This document shows, piece by piece, positions 31,881 to 42,258 of a stretch of 64,000 nt of DNA. The notes beneath the pieces are model-generated. The model saw only the letters and a program-made list of their open reading frames with translations. It was not told the origin of the DNA and did not search any database. A program made the translations under genes and the position numbers. Origin of the DNA: Gracilariopsis chorda. Its lineage: Eukaryota; Rhodophyta; Florideophyceae; Gracilariales; Gracilariaceae. The DNA lies in contig NBIV01000039.1 of NCBI GenBank assembly GCA_003194525.1, positions 124,001-188,000 on the forward strand, given 5' to 3'. The stretch's first letter is position 1, and every line of letters begins with the position of its first letter.

Positions 31881-32920
31881 ATGACAGCAGCCACTCCCAT
31901 AGCTCAGTGCGAATTTACCCTTCATTTTGACGCTGATTCCAGGAGGTATCCCATTTTCTTTTCGGAGGGAGTCATTTCTAAGCCTGATACTTTCAAGCCG
32001 TTTATTACTGGCGATAAAGTGCTCATTGCCACCAATTCAACCATAGCATTGCTTTATCTCAATCGAGATAAGAGCGCAGTACCAGGTACTATTGTTTCAG
32101 TGTTTGATGTTGTTCTTCCTCACGATGAATAGCTTAAAATTTTGGAATATGTCCCTCAAATCTGGGACGTGTGTATGGAGCACAGACTTGATTGCAAGAG
32201 CGTCCTTATCGCACTAAGAGCAGGCCTTTGCTGGTTCCTACTCTGCACACGTGTTCTTCTTGCTCAGGTCTCAACTATACTGTTTGTCATAGTAGATTCA
32301 TCTGTTGGTGAAAAGACAGGCCTAAATCACCCAATGGGGAAGAACATAATATGAGTGTTTTACCAACCGAAGGCTGTTTTCGTTGATTCTTATGTTCTAA
32401 AAACCTTGGATGGCCGTCAGCTCACGGCCGGTACAGTGGAAGTTATCAAGTATGGGACTATCCATGAATGGCGTTTTTTTGAGTTGTGCGAGCAAAACGT
32501 AGAGCGTTCCTCAAGCATAGATCCAGATGCCACGCAGTATGCAATGATTCAAAGTCGCAACTACAATGGAAATATCGTCAGCCCTGACGACAAGGAAAGT
32601 GGGCTGCCAGATATTCTGGACCTGGGTCATACGTTGCTAGTATGGTAGTTGCTTCTGAAATGAGCGCAAGACTTGGTTGGATAAGCAGTGATGTAACACG
32701 AAGGGTCGAAACTGTTCTAGCAAGAGCAAGCTTGCCCACCCGGCCCCATTCCTAGTGCTACCTTGGAGAGATTCATGACTTACATGTCAGTTGACAAGGA
32801 AGTTGAAGTAGTACTCAGGCTGATTTTATTGAAGGAGCCTGGAGAAGCTATCCTTACTTTAGATATTCCTGATTGCATTTTGTTCGAGACGATCATGCAT
32901 TATCAAATCCACCCCAACCA
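31881..32920 (+). pseudogene. aroB: 3-dehydroquinate synthase (DHQS) pseudogene, plant/algal type
   Basis: DHQS converts DAHP to 3-dehydroquinate, step two of the shikimate pathway, in plastids of plants and algae. From ATG 31881 the frame shows the N-terminal Rossmann half (YPIFFSEGVI...GDKVLIATN), then VDSSVGEKTGLNHPMGKNII, FYQPKAVFVDSYVLKTLDGR, VEVIKYG with the metal-binding Glu, and LDLGHT with the first metal-binding His. The Gly-rich NAD loop is eroded. Breaks: TAG 32130, TGA 32352, a deletion and frameshift after LDLGHT (about 32635) that removes the second metal-binding His segment, and another frameshift near 32755 before FMTYMSVDKEVEVVLRLILL. The stretch ASEMSARLGWISSDVTRRV resembles plant/algal enzymes more than E. 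coli. An in-frame hydrophobic leader from 31686 might be a relic of a targeting peptide. I saw no introns; the pathway must be served by another copy elsewhere. Confidence 0.8.
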
Positions 32921-32954
32921 ATCCACCCCAACCCTACTTTTCATGGTGCCCTGA

Positions 32955-34190
32955 CGACCACAAGCATCGAGGGCTCTTTGAATTTTTTTGTCATAATGCT
33001 CTTTGAACATGTCCAGATTTGAAGTAGTAGCTCCCGAAAATCATACTGGTTCTTGCGTTAGGTACCCAGGGCAAAACGCAAGTCAAACAAATGAAGTGAA
33101 GAAGATATAGGTCCATCAATAACAGTTTGGATTCTGATGAGTTTATAAAGTTTGAAGAGGGATTGAATGACAGAACTCTTCCAGGTGTCAGTCCTTCCAA
33201 CATTTTCCAAATGTTCTCCAGGCTAAACTGTAACAGAAACATCCTGAAGTGGAGCATCTAGGTCATCACGATACTTCACTTCCTCCGCTTGAAGCACTGT
33301 GTGACCTGTTCGTGTCCATCGAGACTCACGTTGAATGAGACCTTGAAAACAGGCTCATATCTGTTTCCTTAGAAATAAGTCCCGTAGACTCGCTATCCGA
33401 TAATGTGGATGTATCGCCCATTTTCTTCTTCAGAAACTATTAGAAACTTCCTTTCTCCTCCTCGGGAAATGGTTGGTCCGATTACTCTCCAACTCTCTTT
33501 ACGGCGTTCAGTTGACATTCAGTTTCCGTAAATTGCCAGACTTTCCAAAACTTAGCTCGCAGAGTTTGCGTTTAGTACGACAAGACCAAGACCAATCCGA
33601 TCCTAGCCGTAGATGATTTGTCCGATGGGACGAGCCTGGGTGAGTCCAACCATTCATCAAACTCACCAAAAATATCACTAATTCACCCTAACCCCGCATA
33701 AACACATCCATTTGACACTGATCGCCATGTTTGACCGTTTCCAATTCGTACAACCTCTTAATGTGACCAAAATGTGCAGAACCATCGAAAAGCGATTCGT
33801 GCTCATTAAGGTTAAAAAACCGTGCAGGATGACTTTAGTTAGTGACTTGAATGATAGCGATGAATAGGGCGTACAAAGAGCAGAAAGAAGGCGTATACAT
33901 ACAACATACAGATTTTAAAAGAATTGGGGAAACAAACAATCGCAATGATACTGGACGTTTGCTTAACGAGGAAGAAAATGGTGTTCAAGGCGAGTGGAAA
34001 TTTCTTAGATTGGGATGGCGCCAATTTGAATTTTTGGTACGCTGCCTTGGCACCTTTAGAGAAGAAGAACGAGTGTAGATTACTGACTCCGGAGATCTAT
34101 TGGACGAGATCCGAAATAGAGAGTGATGATTAGCGGCGGAGGGACCTCAAGTACACGAGCACATGCGCTCTGCGCCATTACACGCGGTTA
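32955..34190. other. No recognised gene (33.0-34.2 kb)
   Basis: Only short, overlapping ORFs on both strands (for example 32991-33257 minus, 33851-34133 plus). No domain, tRNA or strong repeat was identified. Confidence 0.4.
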
Positions 34191-34194
34191 CTGA

Positions 34195-34477
34195 CTGCCG
34201 TACGTCGAATAAGTCGTTAAGTTTAGCTCTTTCCCGCATAAAGCTATTCTCGACTCGCAATAGCACAGAAAATTGGCTCCAGTGCGTGCTTCAAACGCAA
34301 GCATTGAGATTGGTCCGTCGACCGTGGCATTAGCCGTACACAGAAGCTCAATCAAATGTATAATTTTGCAAAGAAGTAAACGTAACACGTGTGTGCATAG
34401 ACATTGCTTATGCAGCCCCGTCTCGCAACGCATGATCAAGGATAGTGCGAAGGGCGTGCTCTGCACGCCGGCTGTCT
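34195..34477 (+). repeat. Unnamed repeat family, 5' fragment, split by the copia insertion
   Basis: This stretch, including CAGTGCGTGCTTCA, CCGTCGACCGTGGCATTA and CTCAATCAAA, aligns by eye with 48130-48300. The sequence on the other side of the copia element (40936 onward) aligns with 48340 onward. The copia element therefore sits inside a copy of this repeat. Confidence 0.6.
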
Positions 34478-34843
34478 TGAAATAATACGTTAAAAAAAGG
34501 GGCGGCCTGTAGTGGTAGCTAGGGGCGGCCCAAAAAGGATGATTCCTTTGCTTAAAGAGGTAGAGTTGATGATAATAATGGGTTGGGGAACAGACGAGAG
34601 GCGAAGGCCGAGCTCTGTTCCCTCCTTTTATACTCATAAAGAAAGAATCTAGTCGTCTTTCTCGGTAGTTAGAGTCCTAACATGCTCGCATGAATGTGGC
34701 ATTGTAAGCAGCCATCACACCATCCTCGGGAATGGTGAGAAGGCAGGACGCTTTCTCATCATCTCCAAAGATAATGAGATGGTCCATTCCATCTCCCTTT
34801 TCCTCACCGTCTGACAAGGACGGTGAGAGGAGCTTTATCCTCA
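34478..34843 (-). repeat. Copia 3' LTR (left on the plus strand)
   Basis: 366 bp, TG...CA, same length as 40570-40935. It contains a minus-strand TATAAAAGG at 34624-34632 in the promoter position. Confidence 0.88.
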
Positions 34844-34944
34844 AATTCTCTTCTCTTTTCGAATGGCTTACATTTGTCGCATAGAATCACGTATAACTAG
34901 TTGATCAATATCTAAAACGCATGTGAAAGTACTTAAAATTGTGT

Positions 34945-37860
34945 TCATAGCATCACGGTTCTTAACTTTGGTAAAACAATCGGCGGGGTTGTTGGCGGAG
35001 GTGATATACCCAACATCGGTTCGTGGTTCGAGTAGGCTTCACGAACTGCAGAAACGTCGATCATCAGTCGCTTTTCAGATGTCGATGAGCTTTTTGTTAA
35101 TAAACTTTTTGAGTCAGTAAGCATTGTGATTGGGATTTTCTTCCCAATTATTGACTCTAAGTCATGTTTGATAACGTAAGCTATATCGAATGCATCTGCA
35201 AATGCGTATAGCTCTCCTCCTAAAACGGATCTGGTAACGCGCCGGCTTTTGTGACTTGAGAAATGAAGAATATTGCAGTTATCGAACTTGTCCACGAGAA
35301 GAATAATGAATCCGATCTGGGATGAATTGTCTGCATTGTTCGCAAATGATGAATCGGAATATTCCTTGAGGCGGAGTGAATTGATATCAAGTTTCACATA
35401 TTTCTGATATACATTTTGAATTTGCTGAATATGTTTTACGACTTTGTTCATGTTCTTCACATCTTCGCTTGAGAAAGATTATTCCGTAACTTGAGCAGCC
35501 ATGTTGACAGCACAGCAAATATCTGGTCGCGTGTGGGTCAACCAAGCAAGTTTATGTCTCAATGAACGGAAATCAGAGACGGTGCAATCTTTTGGAAGAA
35601 TTCGCAATCTTTTGGCATAATGTTCCTGACTTAGTGAAAATCCGTTATCGGTTTTGCGTACTCTTACGCCTGCGAATAAAGCGCAATCCATTTCTAGGTC
35701 CTTTGATTCAAACTTCTGAACAGTGAGCTTTGCCTTTTGCAGGAATTGATCGGTTCCGCATTGAAGGAGGTCATCTACGTAAACACCGGTTAAGCCAATG
35801 AGCTTCGCCTGTTCGTGTTTCATAAACAGTGACAGATCTCCTTTCGTCGGATTCATTCCTAGGTCTTCTTTCAGATGAGTTGTTATTGTTCTGTACCAAT
35901 AGTCTCCAGAGTCTGAGAGTCCATAAAGAGGGCGGAGAAGTTCCAACAACATGTGTGCTGGAAGTTCCAGTTCTTTTGGAGGCTTCAGGTATACTTTACG
36001 CATGAGCTTCTGTGCGGATTGCAAGTATGCTTGACGAACATATGTGTTCCATACTGTATATCCAAGAATAGCGGCGACGTTAACGAGAACTCAGGTTGAA
36101 TATTGTCTTAGATTAGGCGAATTGTGCACTAGAAAAGCTTTTTCTGGATCTTTGTGCCCTTTGGCGACAAATCTGGCTTTAAATATCTCTTCATCAGTCT
36201 CAGGATTTTTGATGGCGAGCACAAAGCGGCCAGTGAGGATATTGGCGTCTTCTGAAACTTCGTCTTGTCTAATGACTTTCCACGTTCCGTGCGATATTAA
36301 TCCTGGCAGCTCTTTTCGTTTAGGTTCACTGAATGCTGGTAGGTTCTGACGGTGATCGGAAGGACCTAACACTTCAGTAATTTGAACATCATAAAGTTCA
36401 AAATTACCAGGAAGTATTGGTTCGAGACAAATATGAAGGTTGTCCATTAGTTCTTCACGATGAAAAGGTTTGACCTGCGCAATAGAATGTTGGACTGTTT
36501 CACCATTGCAATTGATAAAAACTTGTTTGTTATCAATTCTTACAATTTTATAGTGTCCAGTCCTTTTAGTTATTGGCTTCAAATCTTCTCGATAAACTAG
36601 AACTTCTTGTCCAACTTTCAAGCTTGTTGATGCAGCAGATGGAATGCGAGCGACGATTGCACGGCGTAAACGAAGTTTCGAAGTGATGGTTTCCATCTCA
36701 GTGCGCGCGATTTGAAGAGCTCTCATTCGCTCTTCATGATTTGGAAGTTCTGCGGTAAACGGTGGAAAGCGAGGAAGAACTCCAAATACGAGTAGTGAAG
36801 GTACAAGTCCTTCGGGATTCATTGTATCGTTCATAGCCTTGACAGGAAGTGGAAGGGCTAAGGCGATGGGGACATCGGGCGCGCTATATCGAATCTTTTT
36901 GGTAGATACGACGTAAGGGTTCATGGTACCGTTCACCGGTTCCAAGGGAATTATGACTTTCAACGCCTGAGAACTGTAAGGTGATTCCAGCCATGCTTGT
37001 CAGTTCTTTCCATCGAGCCGATGTGAATTGTCTGATGTTATCAATTCTCATCTTTTCTGGATAGCTGGTGTATAATGTAGCCCAAAAACCGAGAAATGCG
37101 TACCAGACTGCTTCAGTGGTCTGACTCTTGAGGAAAACTGCAGAGCTGAAGTGCTTTTGTGTGTCGACAAAGTGTAGAACTGGCATTTTGTCCAGAAACA
37201 TAAGATCCAAAGCAATTTCACTGTTGAATATTATTTTGCCTGGAATGGATACTTGGAAGGACTGTGGCCGGGGTGTAAAAAGTTGGCACGTGGCACATGA
37301 TTTTGATATATGCTCAATGAGTTTCCTGGTCTCAACCGTGGCATGTTTTGGCTTTGCTCGGGAGATCAAGTTGAAAAGCTTGTTTGCGCTTGGATGGTAG
37401 AAGTGCATATGCATTTTTCGGAGTTCACTTTTTGTGTAAAGAATCTCAGAGAAGTCCCATTCTAAGTACATATGACCGAATTTCCGCGTCATTGGTATCG
37501 ACCAATTGAACTTCTTGTTGAGTAACATGTTTTCCACGTTGTCAGGTACAAGAGCGTGTAAGTCCAGGATATCGAGTCCCATAAGAAGAGGTACAGAGGC
37601 GTCAACGACGTCAATGTCAAGTAGAAGAAAAGTGTTGCCAGGGATTGGAATGTGTACTTGCATGGTTCCACGGCTGAAGTATATGCCATCTCCAAATTTA
37701 AGAGCTTTGCTGGAGTGATTCAGCTTAAATGGAATCCCTACAAGTTTACAGTAAGCTTGGGCTTGTTGTTTTCCTACTACAGATTGTTGTATGCCAGAAT
37801 CCAGACATGTGCCTTGAAATTCGTGTCGGTTTCTCTCGAATGAACTTGTCTTCACGTTGT
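34945..37860 (-). pseudogene. pol: Copia pol: protease, integrase, reverse transcriptase, RNase H
   Basis: Read on the minus strand. The aspartic protease begins near 37810 with CLDSGIQQSV. The GAG-pre-integrase zinc region HMHFYHPSANKLFNL...SCATC is near 37300-37410. The integrase core follows: Asp in ALDLMFLDK, Asp in MRIDNIRQFTSA, and Glu in SGVESHNSLGTGERYHE. After a frameshift near 36950 comes a linker (36091-36963) and the start of RVT_2 (FKARFVAKGHKDP), then a TGA at 36091-36093. The RT core 35479-36024 has the catalytic GVYVDDLLQ intact. A TAA at 35479-35481 separates RNase H (35460-34945), with EYSDSSFANN and TMLTDSKSL. At least one frameshift and two stops make this copy non-autonomous. 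The protein would copy and integrate the element. Confidence 0.87.
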
Positions 37861-38019
37861 GAATATCAAGAAGGTTCCAACGAGGTGTTCGTGAACTGTA
37901 TCGTGCTTAATTTCGTGTACAAAAACGAATGATTCGAGGTAAGCCATTGGAGGACTTGTCTGGTCCTTTCTTGTTCTGCTGCTTGGGAGGAGCACTACGG
38001 CAGAAATCGTTAGTACTCC

Positions 38020-39600
38020 CAGTTAAAAATCCTCAAGGCAATTCGAGAGGGAAGGTTCGCTACTCTGCGTTCCAAAATTAGATACAAAGAATTGTTCGGA
38101 AGGATCAGAGTTTTCGTTGTCTGCATTAATATCTGCCTCGCCGTTGCAAGCAAAGGATGTTTCCGCGCTTTCGAATTCATCGGAATCACTGGACTCTTCG
38201 AGCTGTCGGCAGATTTCATACAGGACACGTTTCAAAGCCTTGTTCTGATCCTTAACGCCGTTGCGTTGCAAATATTGCCCACGGTTGGCGGCATTGTTGG
38301 TGAGGTCCTTGCGTTGCCTGCATTCGGCAACAACATGTCCGGATTTACCACAATTCCAACAGGTAGCATTTCGTCTGCTTTTGGATTGACGAGAGTTTGT
38401 CCGGTTTGTAGAATTCGGGTACCGTACTTATAGGGATTGGCCAGCATAGAACGCTTCACTCGTGTCATAGTACTGAAAATCGTCGGTGGAAAGTGCGTCC
38501 AACTGAAGACTCTTTTGATCTCGCATGCAACCGATTTTCTCTTCTTGATCCAGTTGAATTGCAGCTTCCAACTGACCGTAAAGATCATGATAACTAATCA
38601 GTCCCGCATTGGCCCTGCTGCAGGACTCTCGCGCCCAGGAATTACCAGTTACAGCATTCTGTAAATATTCGATTCTGTTGCGCTCGGATCGGCAGTGCAT
38701 AGGGCTTTGTGGGGACAACTTCGAAACTTCTTCGTGGAGTTTCTCCAAAGCGTCGCTTAATGAAGAACTCTTTGGAACAAATTTTTGGATTCGAAAGTTA
38801 CGTAAATAGGCAGCAATGCGGTTCTGACGGGAAAGAGAATTATTCTCCTTTTCCATTACTGCTGAAGCTTCCCTGAAACTTCGCACTCTGCCATCAACGC
38901 TTTGTACGAAAAAACGCTTCGCGTTTCCACGCAAAAGGTGGTGTAAATATTGGAGTCCTTGATGGTTGGATAGATTGTAATCTAGAGCGGCATACTTATA
39001 TTCGCTCAGAAATTCCTCCCAACATTCACCAAGGGCTCCGGAGAATTTAGAAGATTCATCTTTGAAACGAGAGGCGACTTAATGAGCAGTCCTGTCTCGA
39101 CTGTCTCCAAAGGTCGTTTGTAGCTCATTGCTAACGTTTTGAGGACGCCATGGCTGGCGTTGGCGATTTTGCTCATTCACGCGTTTTGGGAGGTGAGAGG
39201 TCACGTTGTTGCTCAACCTCAGTAACTTCTTCTTCTTGTGCATATCTTCATGGTTCTTGTCGGGTAGGCGGAGCAGGTGCCGGCGTTTGCTCGAATAAAT
39301 CTATAGCAGTGAGAGCATCTTCTAAATGGGACTCCTCAAAAATTGTTTTGACAATTCTTTTTAAGAGGTTACCGCTTTCATGTTCTGCAAGACTAATTCC
39401 ACGATCTTCTAAGAACTTTGCGAACTTACGCATAAGCAATACATTACTTAAAATTTTAAAAGTGAGTAGCTTATCTGGAGGGTATTCAGTTCTCAGAAGT
39501 TCGATTACTTGAGTAGGCTCTGCTTGGGTATTGTTTTCCTGAATATTCTTAATAAATTCGATAAATTGTCGTTGTTGCTGATTTGCCTACCTAACATTGG
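38020..39600 (-). pseudogene. gag: Copia gag with CCHC zinc knuckle
   Basis: Segments at 39248-39439 and 38428-38934, with the piece at 38232-38433, form a typical copia capsid protein: a helical region containing NRIEYLQNAVTGNSWARES and YGQLEAAIQL, then the knuckle CWNCGKSGHVVAEC at about 38330-38375 (C-x2-C-x4-H-x4-C, complete), then an acidic tail (38023-38271). It packages the RNA in virus-like particles. Frame changes occur at about 39060-39240 and 38430. Confidence 0.75.
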
Positions 39601-39765
39601 TAGTAAAGTTTCCGTTAAGTGGCGGCATAATGAACTAAACAAGTTACTACAGTGTTATGTATGCTTATATAATAGAGTACTGTGTTTAACTAAGCTTTAC
39701 TCATACACAATTAGCCTATTAGTATTGGTTAGTAATCGTAGAGTAATACGCAAAAGCAAAACTAT

Positions 39766-40400
39766 TTATTTATTTAAATTTTGATTGTAGGGCACTTTGA
39801 AGTGTGCTTTGCCGTTTTTGTGGCGGTTCAAATGATGATGCGACTCAAATGAGCGCTTACAGGTGCCACAGTAAGGCGGAGTACGCTTATACTGCACGCG
39901 GTTGCGGTGTGTTTTAGACTGATAGTGGTCAAAAAATTTCTTGCACTGTTGCACTGAATTTTGCACAATTTGCAGAAGCGTTTGGCACGAGCCACACGCG
40001 TGGTCTTCTTCTCTGGTTGCAATTGGTCAGCCAAACACTTGGCTTTGTTCCTGTGAAGCTTCTGTATGGCTCTGGTGCTCGGCTGCACTGGCACTTCTGC
40101 GTGTTGGCGGCGGCGAGGCACTGGCATTTCTTCGGCTTCAAGGTCAAAGACACTTGGCGGCTTGCGGCTGGATGTAGTTGAGCGGTGGCTCGGTTCTGAT
40201 TCATTGTCCACTTTTGAAGGGGTCAGATGGTCCAATATGTTCGGTCGTTGCTGATTGGTTGGTGGCGCTGGTAGTACAGCAAGGTGGTGACGAAGCGGGG
40301 AGGCTGGGTGCTCTACGGTTACCGTAGGATAGATTGAATTATAAATAAAAACAGTGCCTGGCTGTTTACGAGCCACTGTAGTTATATGCTGATTGGACAC
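39766..40400 (-). pseudogene. Extra copia ORF with two C2H2 zinc fingers, frameshifted
   Basis: It lies between the 5' LTR and gag on the same strand. From ATG 40400 about 150 residues are Pro/Ser-rich and basic, then FCKLCKIQCNSA begins a zinc finger. After a frameshift near 39950 the next frame continues FFDHYQSKTH, completing a C-x2-C-x12-H-x5-H finger. A second follows: YCGTCKRSFESHHHLNRH...H, again C-x2-C-x12-H-x5-H. The spacing resembles U1/matrin-like RNA- or DNA-binding fingers. Copia elements usually have only gag-pol, so this is an accessory ORF or an acquired gene. Confidence 0.6.
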
Positions 40401-40569
40401 TAGAAGAATATAAATTAGAAAAAATGTATGGTTAGTAATTACTTCTTATACGTATTGGTTAACAACGCGTAATCAGTACCAACAGAGTTTTTCAATTCTT
40501 TAGTTGTCGAATGACTTACTTGTAAACGGTAAAAATCGACGATTATCCACGGATAATTCCGGAATGTCG

Positions 40570-40935
40570 TGAAATAATACGTTAAAAGAAGGGGCGGCCT
40601 GTAGTGGTAGCTAGGGGCGGCCCAAAAAGGATGATTCCTTTGCTTAAAGAGGTAGCGTTGATGATGGTAATGGGTTGGGGAGCAGACGAGAGGCGAAGGC
40701 CGAGCTCTGTTCCCTCCTTTTATACTCAAAGAGAAAGAAGCTAGTCGTCTTTCTCGGTAGTTAGAGTCCTAACATGCTCGCATGAATGCGGCATTGTAGG
40801 CAGCCATCACACCATCCTCGGGGATGGTGAGAAGGCAGGACACTTTCTCACCATCCTTGGGGATGGTGAGATGATCCATTCCATCTCCCTTTTCCTCACG
40901 GTCTCACAAGGACGGTGAGCGGAGCTTTATCCTCA
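40570..40935 (-). repeat. Copia 5' LTR (right on the plus strand)
   Basis: 366 bp, TG...CA. The minus strand carries TATAAAAGG at 40716-40724, the likely element promoter, about 150 bases before the end of the LTR. A primer-binding site was not identified in the bases just inside 40570. Confidence 0.88.
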
Positions 40936-42070
40936 CACCAGCATTTCACGCCTGCGTGCAGACCACTCTACTGCCTCGGCGTTAGGCAATGCATGCACTC
41001 CGTAGAGTCTTTTATGGAAATGGCTGACCCTGCATGCGGGAGTTTCACTTCCACGTGCGGAGCAGTGTATTGCTTCGGCCTCCATCTCCGCGTGCATTTG
41101 GTATACGCTGTTATACCGGTGGCCGGCTCAGCACACGGGCGTTTTTCTCCCGCGTGCAGAGCCCCCCATTGCCGCTTCATGCAGTCTGTCGAGCATTTTA
41201 TGGCAATGGCGTACTCTGCACGAATGCGTTTCATACTCACAATCAGAGCATCCAACAGCTTCTGCATGCAGACTATAGACGCTGCTACGGCAATGGCATG
41301 TCTTAAATATGAATACGTATAACATCGTTCTGTGAACGAAAAAAGAACCGCCACAAGTTACATCTTTGCGCATGAACCCGTCCCGCAAAAGATTATCGCA
41401 CATACCAACGTTGCACGGAGCATCGTTGAAGGCAAAATCACGTGCTCTTCTAATTCTTTAATCCGTGCTTTCCTGCTGCTGTCAGGAAGTAAAACTGTCG
41501 CCTGCGGCATCCTGGCGCATATCATCGTCTCGTACACTATTTCTGTGCGGAGGGTCGTTTAAGATCAACACTTCGCGCTGCTGTTATGGTGCAGAGGAGT
41601 ATAGACGTGCTGGGAAGTGAATGCGTCTATACTCATGTGTTGCGAATTCAAGTTCGTACATTGACAACAGAAAAGGAGAAAGAGAGCGCTCAGCGCGCCA
41701 ACGGCGTGGCACGCTTTAGTGTACCGTGCAATTCATTGGTGTGGATGACCATAGTTTAGTATACTGTGCAATGCCATTGGTGCGCATGACCGTTGAAAAA
41801 TGGTAATTTAAACGGTCATGTGCACTGCATACCAACAGCTCCGTTACTTTAGTGTAACGGGTGGCCTACTTTAGTCAAACGGTTAGGCTAATGTGACGTG
41901 CAAATGTCGCCAGGTAGAAACGTGTTGCATTATATGGTGCAAGATGCCTCTTGAAGCCCATAAGTTACACGGTTCTACTTGGAAGCTGTCTTGCAGATTT
42001 TTCAGCCTACAAGCGGGTGTTTTGTGAGAGACAGACAGACACACACACGAACATTGTCCTTAGTATAGTT
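40936..42070 (+). repeat. Unnamed repeat family, 3' part with CAGACAGA end block (copy A)
   Basis: 40936-41330 holds imperfect repeats of about 125 bp with GTAGAG..TTTTATGGAAATGG and TTATGGCAATGG, matching 48340-48640. 41630-42070 is the end block: GTGTACCGTGCAATTCATTGG, TGACCGTTGAAAAATGG, CACTTTAGTGTAACGG-like motifs, a run GACAGACAGACACACACAC and TTAGTATAG near 42060. The same end block occurs at 47790-48140 and 48990-49385. ORFs inside are not convincing. Confidence 0.65.
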
Positions 42071-42258
42071 TGCGCAACAAGAGTTTCAATTGCAAGCTTC
42101 GCACGCATTAAAAAGTAAAAGAAGTCTCTGGGTGAAAGGAGTATTTGGATACCGTGTTCTGGGTGATTGGTTTGTAGGACGCAAGCATTTTTGGGGAGTA
42201 AGAAGGAAGAAATAAAGAAAATGATGAAAGAAAAGAAGAAAACGTTTACTAAAACCTA

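Larger units (their letters stand above)
34478..40935 (-). mobile_element. Ty1/copia LTR retrotransposon, 6.46 kb
   Basis: Two direct 366-bp repeats beginning TG and ending CA enclose minus-strand gag, protease, integrase, reverse transcriptase and RNase H in copia order (integrase before RT). A polypurine tract on the minus strand (GAAAAGAGAAGAGAA) lies directly inside the 3' LTR at 34844-34863. Flanking bases (TGTCT left, CACCA right) do not form an evident target duplication. The LTRs differ at roughly two dozen positions by eye, so the insertion is not very recent, and the coding region is broken. Confidence 0.85.

Noticed and set aside
31881-32920. aroB-like sequence considered as bacterial contamination or recent bacterial transfer
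   Set aside because: The C-terminal half matches the plant/algal version (LGWI, VDKxVxxxLRLILLK) better than the bacterial one. The sequence is decayed and embedded among eukaryotic transposons.
40966-41322. ORFs in the Cys/His-rich repeats (also 48353-48850) considered as zinc-finger proteins
   Set aside because: The Cys/His pattern follows DNA repeats (TGCATGC, TTTATGG) and frames are open on both strands. The two repeat copies do not preserve one frame.
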